Shown here in pieces: positions 8,186 through 15,199 of a stretch of DNA of 17,271 nucleotides. The notes under the pieces were generated by a model. The model made no database searches. It was not told the origin of the DNA and saw only the letters and a program-made list of their open reading frames with translations. Position 1 is the stretch's first letter. Every line of letters starts with the position of its first letter. A program made the position numbers and the translations under genes. Origin of the DNA: Flavobacteriales bacterium (GTDB taxonomy: Bacteria; Bacteroidota; Bacteroidia; Flavobacteriales; PHOS-HE28); contig SSGN01000151.1 of the NCBI GenBank assembly GCA_008016945.1, positions 1 to 17,271 of the forward strand, in the 5' to 3' direction.

Positions 8186-10729
8186 ATGACGATGAGGACA
8201 ATCGCATTGGCGGCCGTTGCCGCCACAGCCATACAAGCCACCCAGGCCCAATACACCATCATCGATGGTTATGTGGCGGCCTGTTCAGGATCCATCCTCG
8301 ATTCCGGGGGGGAGGGGGCCTCTGGCTATAGCGACAACGAGAACCACACCCTGATCATCTGTCCGGATGGTTCGGGCGGTCCGGGGATCTCCTTGCAGTG
8401 GTTCACCTTCAACTTGTCCACGGCAGGTCCGGAACCCATCGACCAGTTGGCTATCTATGATGGTATGATCGATGGCGTGAACCCGGATCCTCCGTTGATC
8501 GGGGTCTTCACGGGCAACACGCCTCCGGGCATCGTCTCGGCCAGCTTCGAGAACGTGCAGAACACCCTTAACGGCGGAGGATGCCTCACCTTGGTGTTCA
8601 CCAGCAACTCCACCGGTACGGGTACCTTCGCGGCGTTGATCAGCTGCTTCGCCCCGTGCGAGCCGCCTACCGCCTCGGCCACCTTCGGATCCCCGATCCC
8701 GCTACTGGCCTGCCAGGATGAGCCCATCACCTTCGATGGCAGCGCATCCACCGCCGCCGATCCTTTCGAGATCGTGCAGTATACCTGGGATTTCTACGAT
8801 GGACAACAGGATAGCACGACCGGACCAGTGGTGACCCATTCTTATGGTGAAGCCGGGGAGTATGTGGTACAATTGACCGTGACCGATGACAACGGATGTT
8901 CGAACACGAACCTGGTGGACCTCCAGGTGCTGGTCAGCACCACCCCGGACTTCTCCGGAACAGTGGTCGGGCCGCTGGAGATCTGTGAAGGCGAGACCGT
9001 GGATCTGAATGCCGTGGCCACTCCGGTGCTCTGGTCGGCCCTGCCGTCGGTGAACCTGGGCGGTGCGGTGACCATGCCCGATGGTTCGGGTGTGGCGTAC
9101 ACCTCGCAGCTCACCTATACCCAGTTCGCTCCGGGAGCCACCCTCACCAACCCGAACGACCTCACGAGCATCTGCGCCAGCTTGGAGCACAGCTACATGG
9201 GCGACCTGATCATCTCCATCACCTGTCCCACCGGTCAAACCATGACCATGCACCAGCAGGGTGGGGGGGGCACCTATCTCGGTGCGGCCAATGACAGTGA
9301 TCCGGGCAATGCACCCGAGATCGGCGAGTGCTGGGAGTACTGCTGGAGCCCTACGGCCACCCTGGGCACTTTCGCCGATTGTGCCGCCTTCGGGACAACG
9401 CCGAACGTGACGCCGGCAGGCACCCCACAGAGCGATGCCTTGATCGCCGGCACCTATAGCAGCCTGCAACCTTGGTCGAACCTCACCGGTTGTGGTTTGA
9501 ACGGCACGTGGACCTTCCAGGTGATCGATAACTGGGCCATCGATAACGGATTCATCTGCGACTGGGGCCTCAACTTCAACCCTGCACTGTTCCCGAGCCT
9601 CACCCAGTTCACCCCGGTGTTGGGTACCAGTACGGCGGACTCCGCATCGTGGGTCGGGAATGGCCTGGCGTCCGGTACCACCCCCTTGGTAGGTACGGCT
9701 ACTCCGGTGGGCGTAGGAACGCATGACTACACCTTCTCCGTGACGGATAACTTCGGATGCACCTACGACACCACCTTCACCGTGATCGTGAATCCGGGTG
9801 TACCGGGCCCCATCACCATCACCGGGAACAACACCCTCTGCGAAGGGGCCATCGCCTACTTGAACGCACCGGCGGGCTACGATTCGTACACGTGGAGCAA
9901 CGGCGCCGTGGGCCAGCAGATCAGCGCATCGAGCGGCACCCATACGGTGACCGTGGCGCTTGGCGACTGCACCTTGGAGTCGCAGCCTTTCACCATTACA
10001 CCATTGCCAAGCCCGGATCCGCAGATCGTCGGCCCAGGCTTCAGCTGTGGCGGTGCACCGGCTGTCCTCTCCACCACCGAACGGTACAGCAGCTACCAAT
10101 GGTCCAATGGCGCCACATCGCCAACGGTCTCTGTGGGGTCGGGCAGCTATAGCGTAACGGCCACCAATAGCGATGGCTGCTCGGGGGTGTCCGACCTGTT
10201 CACCGTGGTGGTGGGCAGTGCCCCCCAAGCCGCGTTCTCTACCGACCCGCCCTCGCCACAAGGCCAAGGCACCACCGTGGCCTTCACCGATCTGTCCCAA
10301 GGCAATGGCTCCAACATCGTGGAGTGGCTCTGGTCCTTCGGTGAGGCGGGTGCCACCAGCAATGGCCAGTCGGCATCCTACACCTACGACACCCCCGGGA
10401 ACTACCCGGTGTCGCTTACCATCACCAACGCGGATGGCTGCGCACATACGTTCAACGTCTTCTATGTCATCCTGCCCGAAGAGCTCATCTTCCCCAATGT
10501 GTTCACTCCGAATGGCGATGGGCAGAACGAGTACTTCGAGATCCAGAACGGGCAGTATTACGATAACACCTTGTCGGTCTTCAACCGTTGGGGCCAGAAG
10601 GTGTTCGAGACCACCAATTACCGGAATGCGTGGCGCGGGACCGACCTGCCCGAAGGAACGTATTACTACGTCTTCACCACCACGATCGACAAGAAGGAGT
10701 ATACCGGTCATGTGACCATCCTTCGCTGA
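8186..10729 (+). CDS. Large secreted multidomain protein with CUB, PKD and P-like domains and a T9SS type B C-terminal domain
   Basis: About 847 residues. A signal peptide (MTMRTIALAAVAATAIQATQA) fixes the start at 8186, or 8192 two codons later. Then come a CUB-like domain (about 24-154), a PKD domain (about 160-250, YTWDFYDG, THSYGEAGEYVVQLTVTDDNGC), and a proprotein-convertase P-like domain (about 310-464, SLEHSYMGDLIISITCPTG and LNGTWTFQVIDNW). Two Ig-like repeats with YTWSNGA/YQWSNGA follow, then a second PKD domain (about 690-765) and the sorting domain from about 765 (FTPNGDGQNE, FNRWGQKVF, WRGTDLPEGTYYYV). CUB and P domains normally sit beside a protease or bind ligands; no catalytic domain is visible here. 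It should cross the inner membrane by Sec and the outer membrane by the T9SS, as an adhesin or surface scaffold. It may be a target of the upstream sigma factor. Confidence 0.9.
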   Translation: MTMRTIALAAVAATAIQATQAQYTIIDGYVAACSGSILDSGGEGASGYSDNENHTLIICPDGSGGPGISLQWFTFNLSTAGPEPIDQLAIYDGMIDGVNPDPPLIGVFTGNTPPGIVSASFENVQNTLNGGGCLTLVFTSNSTGTGTFAALISCFAPCEPPTASATFGSPIPLLACQDEPITFDGSASTAADPFEIVQYTWDFYDGQQDSTTGPVVTHSYGEAGEYVVQLTVTDDNGCSNTNLVDLQVLVSTTPDFSGTVVGPLEICEGETVDLNAVATPVLWSALPSVNLGGAVTMPDGSGVAYTSQLTYTQFAPGATLTNPNDLTSICASLEHSYMGDLIISITCPTGQTMTMHQQGGGGTYLGAANDSDPGNAPEIGECWEYCWSPTATLGTFADCAAFGTTPNVTPAGTPQSDALIAGTYSSLQPWSNLTGCGLNGTWTFQVIDNWAIDNGFICDWGLNFNPALFPSLTQFTPVLGTSTADSASWVGNGLASGTTPLVGTATPVGVGTHDYTFSVTDNFGCTYDTTFTVIVNPGVPGPITITGNNTLCEGAIAYLNAPAGYDSYTWSNGAVGQQISASSGTHTVTVALGDCTLESQPFTITPLPSPDPQIVGPGFSCGGAPAVLSTTERYSSYQWSNGATSPTVSVGSGSYSVTATNSDGCSGVSDLFTVVVGSAPQAAFSTDPPSPQGQGTTVAFTDLSQGNGSNIVEWLWSFGEAGATSNGQSASYTYDTPGNYPVSLTITNADGCAHTFNVFYVILPEELIFPNVFTPNGDGQNEYFEIQNGQYYDNTLSVFNRWGQKVFETTNYRNAWRGTDLPEGTYYYVFTTTIDKKEYTGHVTILR

Positions 10730-10751
10730 TCCTGTCCAGTACCGCCTGATG

Positions 10752-10779
10752 GAAAGGCTTCGCGAAAGCGAAGCCTTTC
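10752..10779 (+). terminator. Strong hairpin terminator after the secreted protein gene
   Basis: A perfect 12-bp stem (10752-10763 with 10768-10779) is closed by a GAAA tetraloop and begins 23 bases after the stop codon. The descending arm ends in CTTTCTACTTTC, a short pyrimidine-rich tail. It should end the sigma/anti-sigma/cargo transcript before metF. Confidence 0.75.
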
Positions 10780-10787
10780 TACTTTCG
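10780..10787 (+). promoter_or_regulatory. Possible -7 element of metF (TACTTTCG)
   Basis: Located immediately after the terminator hairpin and about 43 bases before the metF start; one mismatch to TAnnTTTG. No -33 TTG is recognisable because that region is occupied by the hairpin. Confidence 0.3.
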
Positions 10788-10830
10788 CCTTCCTTTCCAG
10801 AACCGTCCACCGAGGACCGCACCCCCCACC

Positions 10831-11784
10831 ATGAAGGTCATCGACCACCTGCGCAACGCGGATCGCACACTGCTTTCCTTCGAGATCCTACCCCCGCTCA
10901 AAGGCAAGGACATCCGTTCCATCTACGAGGGGATCGACCCCCTCTTGGAGTTCAAGCCGAGCTTCATCAACGTGACCTATCACCGGGAAGAGGTGGTGTA
11001 CAAGGAGCGTGGACAAGGGCTGTTGCAGAAGATCCGGATCCGCAAGCGCCCCGGTACGGTGGGCATCTGCGCCATGATCAAGGCGAAGTACAACATCGAT
11101 ACCGTGCCCCACCTGATCTGTGGCGGCTTCACCAAGGAGGATACCGAGGATGCCTTGATCGAGCTCAACTTCCTGGGGATCGACAATGTCCTGGCCCTTC
11201 GTGGCGACGCCATCAAGAGCGAACCGGCCTTCATCCCCGAGCGCGATGGCCATGCCCATGCCACTGACCTGATCCGCCAGATCGCCGGATTGAACAAAGG
11301 GAAGTACCTACACGATGAGGAGCAGGAGGCGGCGCCAACGGACCTGTGTATCGGTGCGGCCTGCTACCCGGAGAAACATGCCGAGGCCCTCAATCTGGCC
11401 ACGGACATCGCGTACCTGAAGCAGAAGGTCGATGCCGGGGCCGACTATCTCGTTACCCAGATGTTCTTCGACAACACGAAGTACTTCCGCTTCGTGGAGC
11501 TGTGCCGCGCCGAAGGGATCACCGTACCCATCATCCCCGGCCTGAAGCCGCTCACCACCCTGAAGCACATCGCTTTCATTCCCAAGACCTTCGCCATCGA
11601 CCTGCCACAGCCGTTGGCCACCGAACTGATGAAGTGCCGTTCGGATGCCGACGTGAAGCGTGTGGGCATTGAATGGAGCATCGCCCAGACCAAGGAGCTG
11701 ATCGCACAGCGCGCGCCTTGTGTGCACTTCTACACCATGGGGCGAAGCGAAGCCGTGCGCAGCATCGTGGGCGCGGTGTATTGA
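10831..11784 (+). CDS. metF: 5,10-methylenetetrahydrofolate reductase
   Basis: This FAD enzyme reduces 5,10-methylene-THF to 5-methyl-THF for methionine synthesis. At 317 residues it is slightly longer than the Escherichia coli protein (296). The TIM-barrel landmarks are present: SFEILPP near residue 16 with the catalytic Glu, FINVTYHREE, VPHLICGG, the flavin-binding NVLALRGD segment, GAACYPEKH, GADYLVTQMFFDN and PIIPGLKPL. It ends with HFYTMGRSEAV. The start at 10831 follows the terminator of the preceding gene. Its stop lies only 3 bases from the stop of the convergent riboflavin synthase gene, with no terminator hairpin in between. It probably forms a single-gene transcript. Confidence 0.97.
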   Translation: MKVIDHLRNADRTLLSFEILPPLKGKDIRSIYEGIDPLLEFKPSFINVTYHREEVVYKERGQGLLQKIRIRKRPGTVGICAMIKAKYNIDTVPHLICGGFTKEDTEDALIELNFLGIDNVLALRGDAIKSEPAFIPERDGHAHATDLIRQIAGLNKGKYLHDEEQEAAPTDLCIGAACYPEKHAEALNLATDIAYLKQKVDAGADYLVTQMFFDNTKYFRFVELCRAEGITVPIIPGLKPLTTLKHIAFIPKTFAIDLPQPLATELMKCRSDADVKRVGIEWSIAQTKELIAQRAPCVHFYTMGRSEAVRSIVGAVY

Positions 11785-11787
11785 TCG

Positions 11788-12375
11788 CTAACGGGGCAGG
11801 GCCAGCATCCGCTCCACGTACTTCCCCAGCACGTCGAACTCGATGTTCACCCGGTCTCCGGCCTTAAGCCGTTGGAACGTGGTGTGTGCATAGGTGTACG
11901 GGATGATGGCGACCGTGAAGGAGCGTTCATCCAACGCCGCCACCGTGAGGCTTACGCCGTTGATGCACACACTGCCCTTCTCCACCAACAAGTGCTTGGA
12001 TGCGGGGAGTTCAAAGGCGAAGCCCCACGAGCCGTCGCGGTCGTGTACCGCGAGGCAGCGTACCGTGGTGTCCACGTGGCCCTGCACCATGTGCCCGTCC
12101 AGGCGGTCGCCGATCCGCAGGCAGCGTTCCAGGTTCACCACCGTGCCGACCCGCCAGGTTCCGAGGTTCGTCCGATCGAGCGTCTCCTGAACCGCCGTCA
12201 CCTCATAGTGGTCAACGTTCACGGCGGTCACCGTCAAGCATACCCCTTCGTGGGCCACGCTCTGGTCCACCTTCAGCTCATGGGCCAGGGCCGCCTTGAT
12301 CGTGAAGGTGCGGTTCGTACCCTCCTCCTTCACGGCGGTCACCTCGCCCATTCGTTCGATGATCCCGGTGAACAT
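11788..12375 (-). CDS. Riboflavin synthase (alpha subunit type)
   Basis: The enzyme dismutates two 6,7-dimethyl-8-ribityllumazines into riboflavin. The 195-residue protein shows the expected two lumazine-binding repeats. The N-terminal one has MFTGIIE, VAHEGVCLTV and GHMVQGHVDTT. The C-terminal one has LLVEKGSVCINGVSLTV and ends with FDVLGKYVERML. The start at 12375 gives the invariant MFTGIIE, and the sequence upstream in this frame is not riboflavin synthase. The ATG overlaps the stop of the preceding surface-protein gene (TGATG on the minus strand), so translation is probably coupled to it. No FMN riboswitch is apparent in front of the gene, which lies inside the upstream coding region. 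Gene naming (ribC or ribE) varies by species, so no symbol is given. Confidence 0.96.
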   Translation of the reverse strand: MFTGIIERMGEVTAVKEEGTNRTFTIKAALAHELKVDQSVAHEGVCLTVTAVNVDHYEVTAVQETLDRTNLGTWRVGTVVNLERCLRIGDRLDGHMVQGHVDTTVRCLAVHDRDGSWGFAFELPASKHLLVEKGSVCINGVSLTVAALDERSFTVAIIPYTYAHTTFQRLKAGDRVNIEFDVLGKYVERMLALPR

Positions 12376-14993
12376 CAGTGTACGTTGCCTTGCGCTCCAC
12401 TGCCCTGGAGGTGCACATAGCCTTTCAGTTGCATGGGCTGTTCGCCCGCGAGCCGTCGGAGGGTCACCGTGCAGAGGTAGTAGTAGACGCCATCGGGCAG
12501 TGGTACATCGCTGTCCATATAGGTCCCCTTCCAATCGATATCGGGATCGGTGCTGGTGAACACCACCTGGCCCCAGCGGTTGAACACCTCGAGTTCGATG
12601 CGCACCACACCGCGATACGGGAACGGACCGAATCGGTCGTTGCGCCCATCGCCGTTGGGGGTGAAGATGTTCGGCAGTTCATACAACGGGCAGTTGTCGC
12701 CGCAGACGGGTTCCACGAACGCGCTTTCGTTGCCCACGGTATCCACGGCGGTCACTTGGTAGCAGCCGGCCACCGAACTCCCGTTCACATGGGTGAAGCT
12801 CGTGTTCTCCGCGCCATCGATCTCCGCGATCAGGTGGAAGGCGCCTCCCACACTGTCGGCGAAGTGGATGCGGTAGCCTTCGGTGTCATCGGCACACCCC
12901 GTGTTGGGGTTGTTCCAGGTCAGGGTGTTCAGCGGCCGTTCGCAGTCGTTGTCCAGGACAACGGTGGGCGCACAGGGCGGTGTCAGGTCCACGGGAGTGC
13001 CACATACCTCCTGGCTCCAGTTCAGAAGCGGCGAAACGATGGTGGCGTCGCTGTACGCACCGGTGCTCACCACCAGGTAGCAGTATCGCTGCCCGTTCAC
13101 CAGGCCGGTATCCACGAAGCTGTTGGTGGTGCTGGTGCCAACGGAGGTCCAGGTACCGCCGATATCCCGGAACACCTCGTACGAGTTGTTCGTCCACGGG
13201 GTGTTCAGGGTCCAGGAGATGGTGAGCTGTTCGTCGTTCGGCTCTGTGCCGATGAACATCGAGGAGGCCGCATTGCTGCTGCCGATCACATCGGGTCGTG
13301 GTTGGTCCGCACGACCGATCAGTTCCACGCGATACACGTAGGGTCGCGTCTCCGTGTCCAGCCCGGTAGCGATGAAGTTGGTATCCGGGTGGGCGAGGAA
13401 GGGGTGCTCGCCACTGGTCCAGATCAGCTCCGTGGCCGAGGTGAGGCCAGCCCCGCGGTACAGGTTGAAGCGGTAGGGACCCGGCCGTGCGAGGGTGTCC
13501 AGGTCGTAGGCGTTGCTCCACGCCACGGTATCCACGCCTGCGGCCACATCCGTGGTCCCGACGCTCACTTTGGTGATCACGGGCACTTGTCGGTCGAGCA
13601 TGGCGCAGAATTCAACGCTGGCATAGCTCTGGGCACCATCGGGGAACACCGCCACCACCATGTAACAGTAGCTGTTGCCGATCACCAGGTCGTCCGTATC
13701 GTTGTAGCTCGTGTTGCCGACCCCTTCGTTGGTGCCCACATGCACATATCCGGTGTACACCGGAACCCCCAGCTCGCAATGGTCGGGGGTGTACCCGTAA
13801 GCGCCACTCCGGCGGTAGATCAGGTAGCGTACCGCATTGGCGCATGGGCTGGGCTCCCATTGCAGCGCGATGGTGTTACCCACCGGCGTGGCCGTGGGGT
13901 TCTGGGGTGCGGGGCCCACCACCGTCACGTTCATCGTTCGGTAGTCCTGCAGCTGCACGGGCTGTCCATTGTCGGTGGCGTTGAACACCACCATGTATGG
14001 CTGGAGACGCACATGGGCGCAGGCGGTGTTCCAGCTGAATACCCCGTTCACCGGGTTGTTCGGTGATGGTGCGATGAAGCTGGCCGGAGAGGTGCTCAAG
14101 TTGAAGGGCTGGCCAAGGGCCTCGAGCTGTACGGTCTGCGTGCCATTGGGGTCCGACGCCTGCACGTTGATGGAAAGGAATGTTCCGGCAACAACGCAGG
14201 TGTCCTGTGGCTGCGCGATGGTGGGTGGTTGATTGTTGCAGGGCACCACGGTGATCTGCATGTCGCGCATCACATACCCCACCTCGCGCCACACGCCGTT
14301 CACCAGACGCCACTCACGTACGATGAACGCGATGTTGTATTCTCCCGCCAGCGAGGGTGCGATCCAGGTGATGGTGCCGGTGGTGGGGTCCACCGTGTAG
14401 GTGGGGCCGGGGAAGGAGTAGCCCGGTATGGGCAGGCCGTTCAGTCCGAGGCATACCGCCGGTTCGTAGGAGAGACTGTCCCCGTCGGGGTCGAACGCCG
14501 CTGGATTGTGGATCCAAGGTTGGCCCAGGCATGCATCCTGGATGGGAGAGTTCAGGAACCGCGCCGAGCAATTGCCCCCGGTCAGCGGCGTGATCCGGAA
14601 CATCGTGTGTACGCTGAACGATTGGGCGATGGAGTTCGGCACATTGATCACCCCGCCGTTCCGGTTCATGTCATCGATCTGGATCAGGTATTCTCCGGCC
14701 CCGACGTATTCGTGGTCCACGACATATTCGCTGCGCCGGAGATCCTGGGCGGGAAAGTCCTGGATATCGGTCCGGGGGATGGTGTCCCAGATCGGCGAGT
14801 CGCCGTAGTTGATCTCCAGCTCCGGACGGTCCGCGGGGGCGCTGAGCTTGGTATGCGTGATCACCGTGATCCGGTACCAGTTCGTGTTGCCCAGCCTGCA
14901 AACGGTGATCTCGCCCGCGCGGTTGTGTGTGGCCCAAGCCACGGCTTGGGCGCACAAGGCCACCAGCAACAAGAGGGTTCTCTGCCTGAACAT
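12375..14993 (-). CDS. Large secreted surface protein with a T9SS type B C-terminal domain
   Basis: 872 residues. A signal peptide (MFRQRTLLLLVALCAQAVAWA) ends before THNRAGEIT, an N-terminus I recognise from Bacteroidota gliding-associated surface proteins. Residues ~22-270 form this N-terminal region, including PELEINYGD and a cadherin/Ig-like FDPDGDSLSYEP. PPTIAQPQDTCVV starts a second Ig-like unit. The middle has three to four fibronectin III-like repeats (IALQWEPSP, YLIYRRSG, LTISWTLN, YEVFRDIG, NTLTWNNP, YRIHFADS). The sorting domain starts near 770 (NIFTPNGDGRNDRFGPF, EVFNRWGQVVF, WKGTYMDSDVPLPDGVYYY). No enzymatic domain is seen. The start at 14993 fits the signal peptide; the in-frame extension to 15188 is low-complexity and rejected. 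Likely an adhesin or matrix protein. Confidence 0.9.
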   Translation of the reverse strand: MFRQRTLLLLVALCAQAVAWATHNRAGEITVCRLGNTNWYRITVITHTKLSAPADRPELEINYGDSPIWDTIPRTDIQDFPAQDLRRSEYVVDHEYVGAGEYLIQIDDMNRNGGVINVPNSIAQSFSVHTMFRITPLTGGNCSARFLNSPIQDACLGQPWIHNPAAFDPDGDSLSYEPAVCLGLNGLPIPGYSFPGPTYTVDPTTGTITWIAPSLAGEYNIAFIVREWRLVNGVWREVGYVMRDMQITVVPCNNQPPTIAQPQDTCVVAGTFLSINVQASDPNGTQTVQLEALGQPFNLSTSPASFIAPSPNNPVNGVFSWNTACAHVRLQPYMVVFNATDNGQPVQLQDYRTMNVTVVGPAPQNPTATPVGNTIALQWEPSPCANAVRYLIYRRSGAYGYTPDHCELGVPVYTGYVHVGTNEGVGNTSYNDTDDLVIGNSYCYMVVAVFPDGAQSYASVEFCAMLDRQVPVITKVSVGTTDVAAGVDTVAWSNAYDLDTLARPGPYRFNLYRGAGLTSATELIWTSGEHPFLAHPDTNFIATGLDTETRPYVYRVELIGRADQPRPDVIGSSNAASSMFIGTEPNDEQLTISWTLNTPWTNNSYEVFRDIGGTWTSVGTSTTNSFVDTGLVNGQRYCYLVVSTGAYSDATIVSPLLNWSQEVCGTPVDLTPPCAPTVVLDNDCERPLNTLTWNNPNTGCADDTEGYRIHFADSVGGAFHLIAEIDGAENTSFTHVNGSSVAGCYQVTAVDTVGNESAFVEPVCGDNCPLYELPNIFTPNGDGRNDRFGPFPYRGVVRIELEVFNRWGQVVFTSTDPDIDWKGTYMDSDVPLPDGVYYYLCTVTLRRLAGEQPMQLKGYVHLQGSGAQGNVH

Positions 14994-15006
14994 CCGTATG
15001 GTCGTA

Positions 15007-15013
15007 CAAAGTA
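15007..15013 (-). promoter_or_regulatory. Weak promoter-like motif before the second cargo gene (TACTTTG)
   Basis: A shortened version of the -7 consensus (one spacer base missing) about 14 bases before the start codon on the minus strand, in the 206-base divergent gap shared with the aminopeptidase gene. Nothing else, including any small ORF or RNA, was recognised in that gap. Confidence 0.2.
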
Positions 15014-15170
15014 CGGTGATCCACGCCGCGTTACCATCGCCATTGCGTGTTGCAGCACCCCCGTTGCCTGGGTCGTCGGATCGCGACACCTGGCCGAACG
15101 GGGGCCACTCCGCGAGGTCGCCCAGGGCCGAAGATCCACGGCGGCCCCCACGGGCACCATGCACGGCGGT

Positions 15171-15178
15171 TATCTTCG
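15171..15178 (+). promoter_or_regulatory. Possible -7 element of the aminopeptidase gene (TATCTTCG)
   Basis: One mismatch to TAnnTTTG, 22 bases before the aminopeptidase ATG, giving a short leader. No convincing -33 element. Confidence 0.3.
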
Positions 15179-15199
15179 GCCCTTCCATTCGAAGAAGCG

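Noticed and set aside
9261..9270. G-run in the first cargo gene as a possible frameshift or phase-variation tract
   Set aside because: The reading frame continues intact through it (HQQGGGGTYLG) into a conserved P-like domain. A single run of eight G in a GC-rich gene is weak evidence for phase variation.
8702..10822. 706-codon reverse ORF antisense to the secreted CUB/PKD protein
   Set aside because: Gly/Arg/Ile-rich shadow translation without signal peptide or motifs. The forward frame has a signal peptide, recognisable domains and a sorting domain.
12376..12534. Extended start of riboflavin synthase at 12534
   Set aside because: The added residues are the shadow of the upstream cargo's 3' end; the invariant MFTGIIE begins at 12375.
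12378..14066. 562-codon forward ORF antisense to the second cargo gene
   Set aside because: Shadow frame with His/Val/Gly bias and no recognisable domain; the reverse frame is a clear T9SS cargo.
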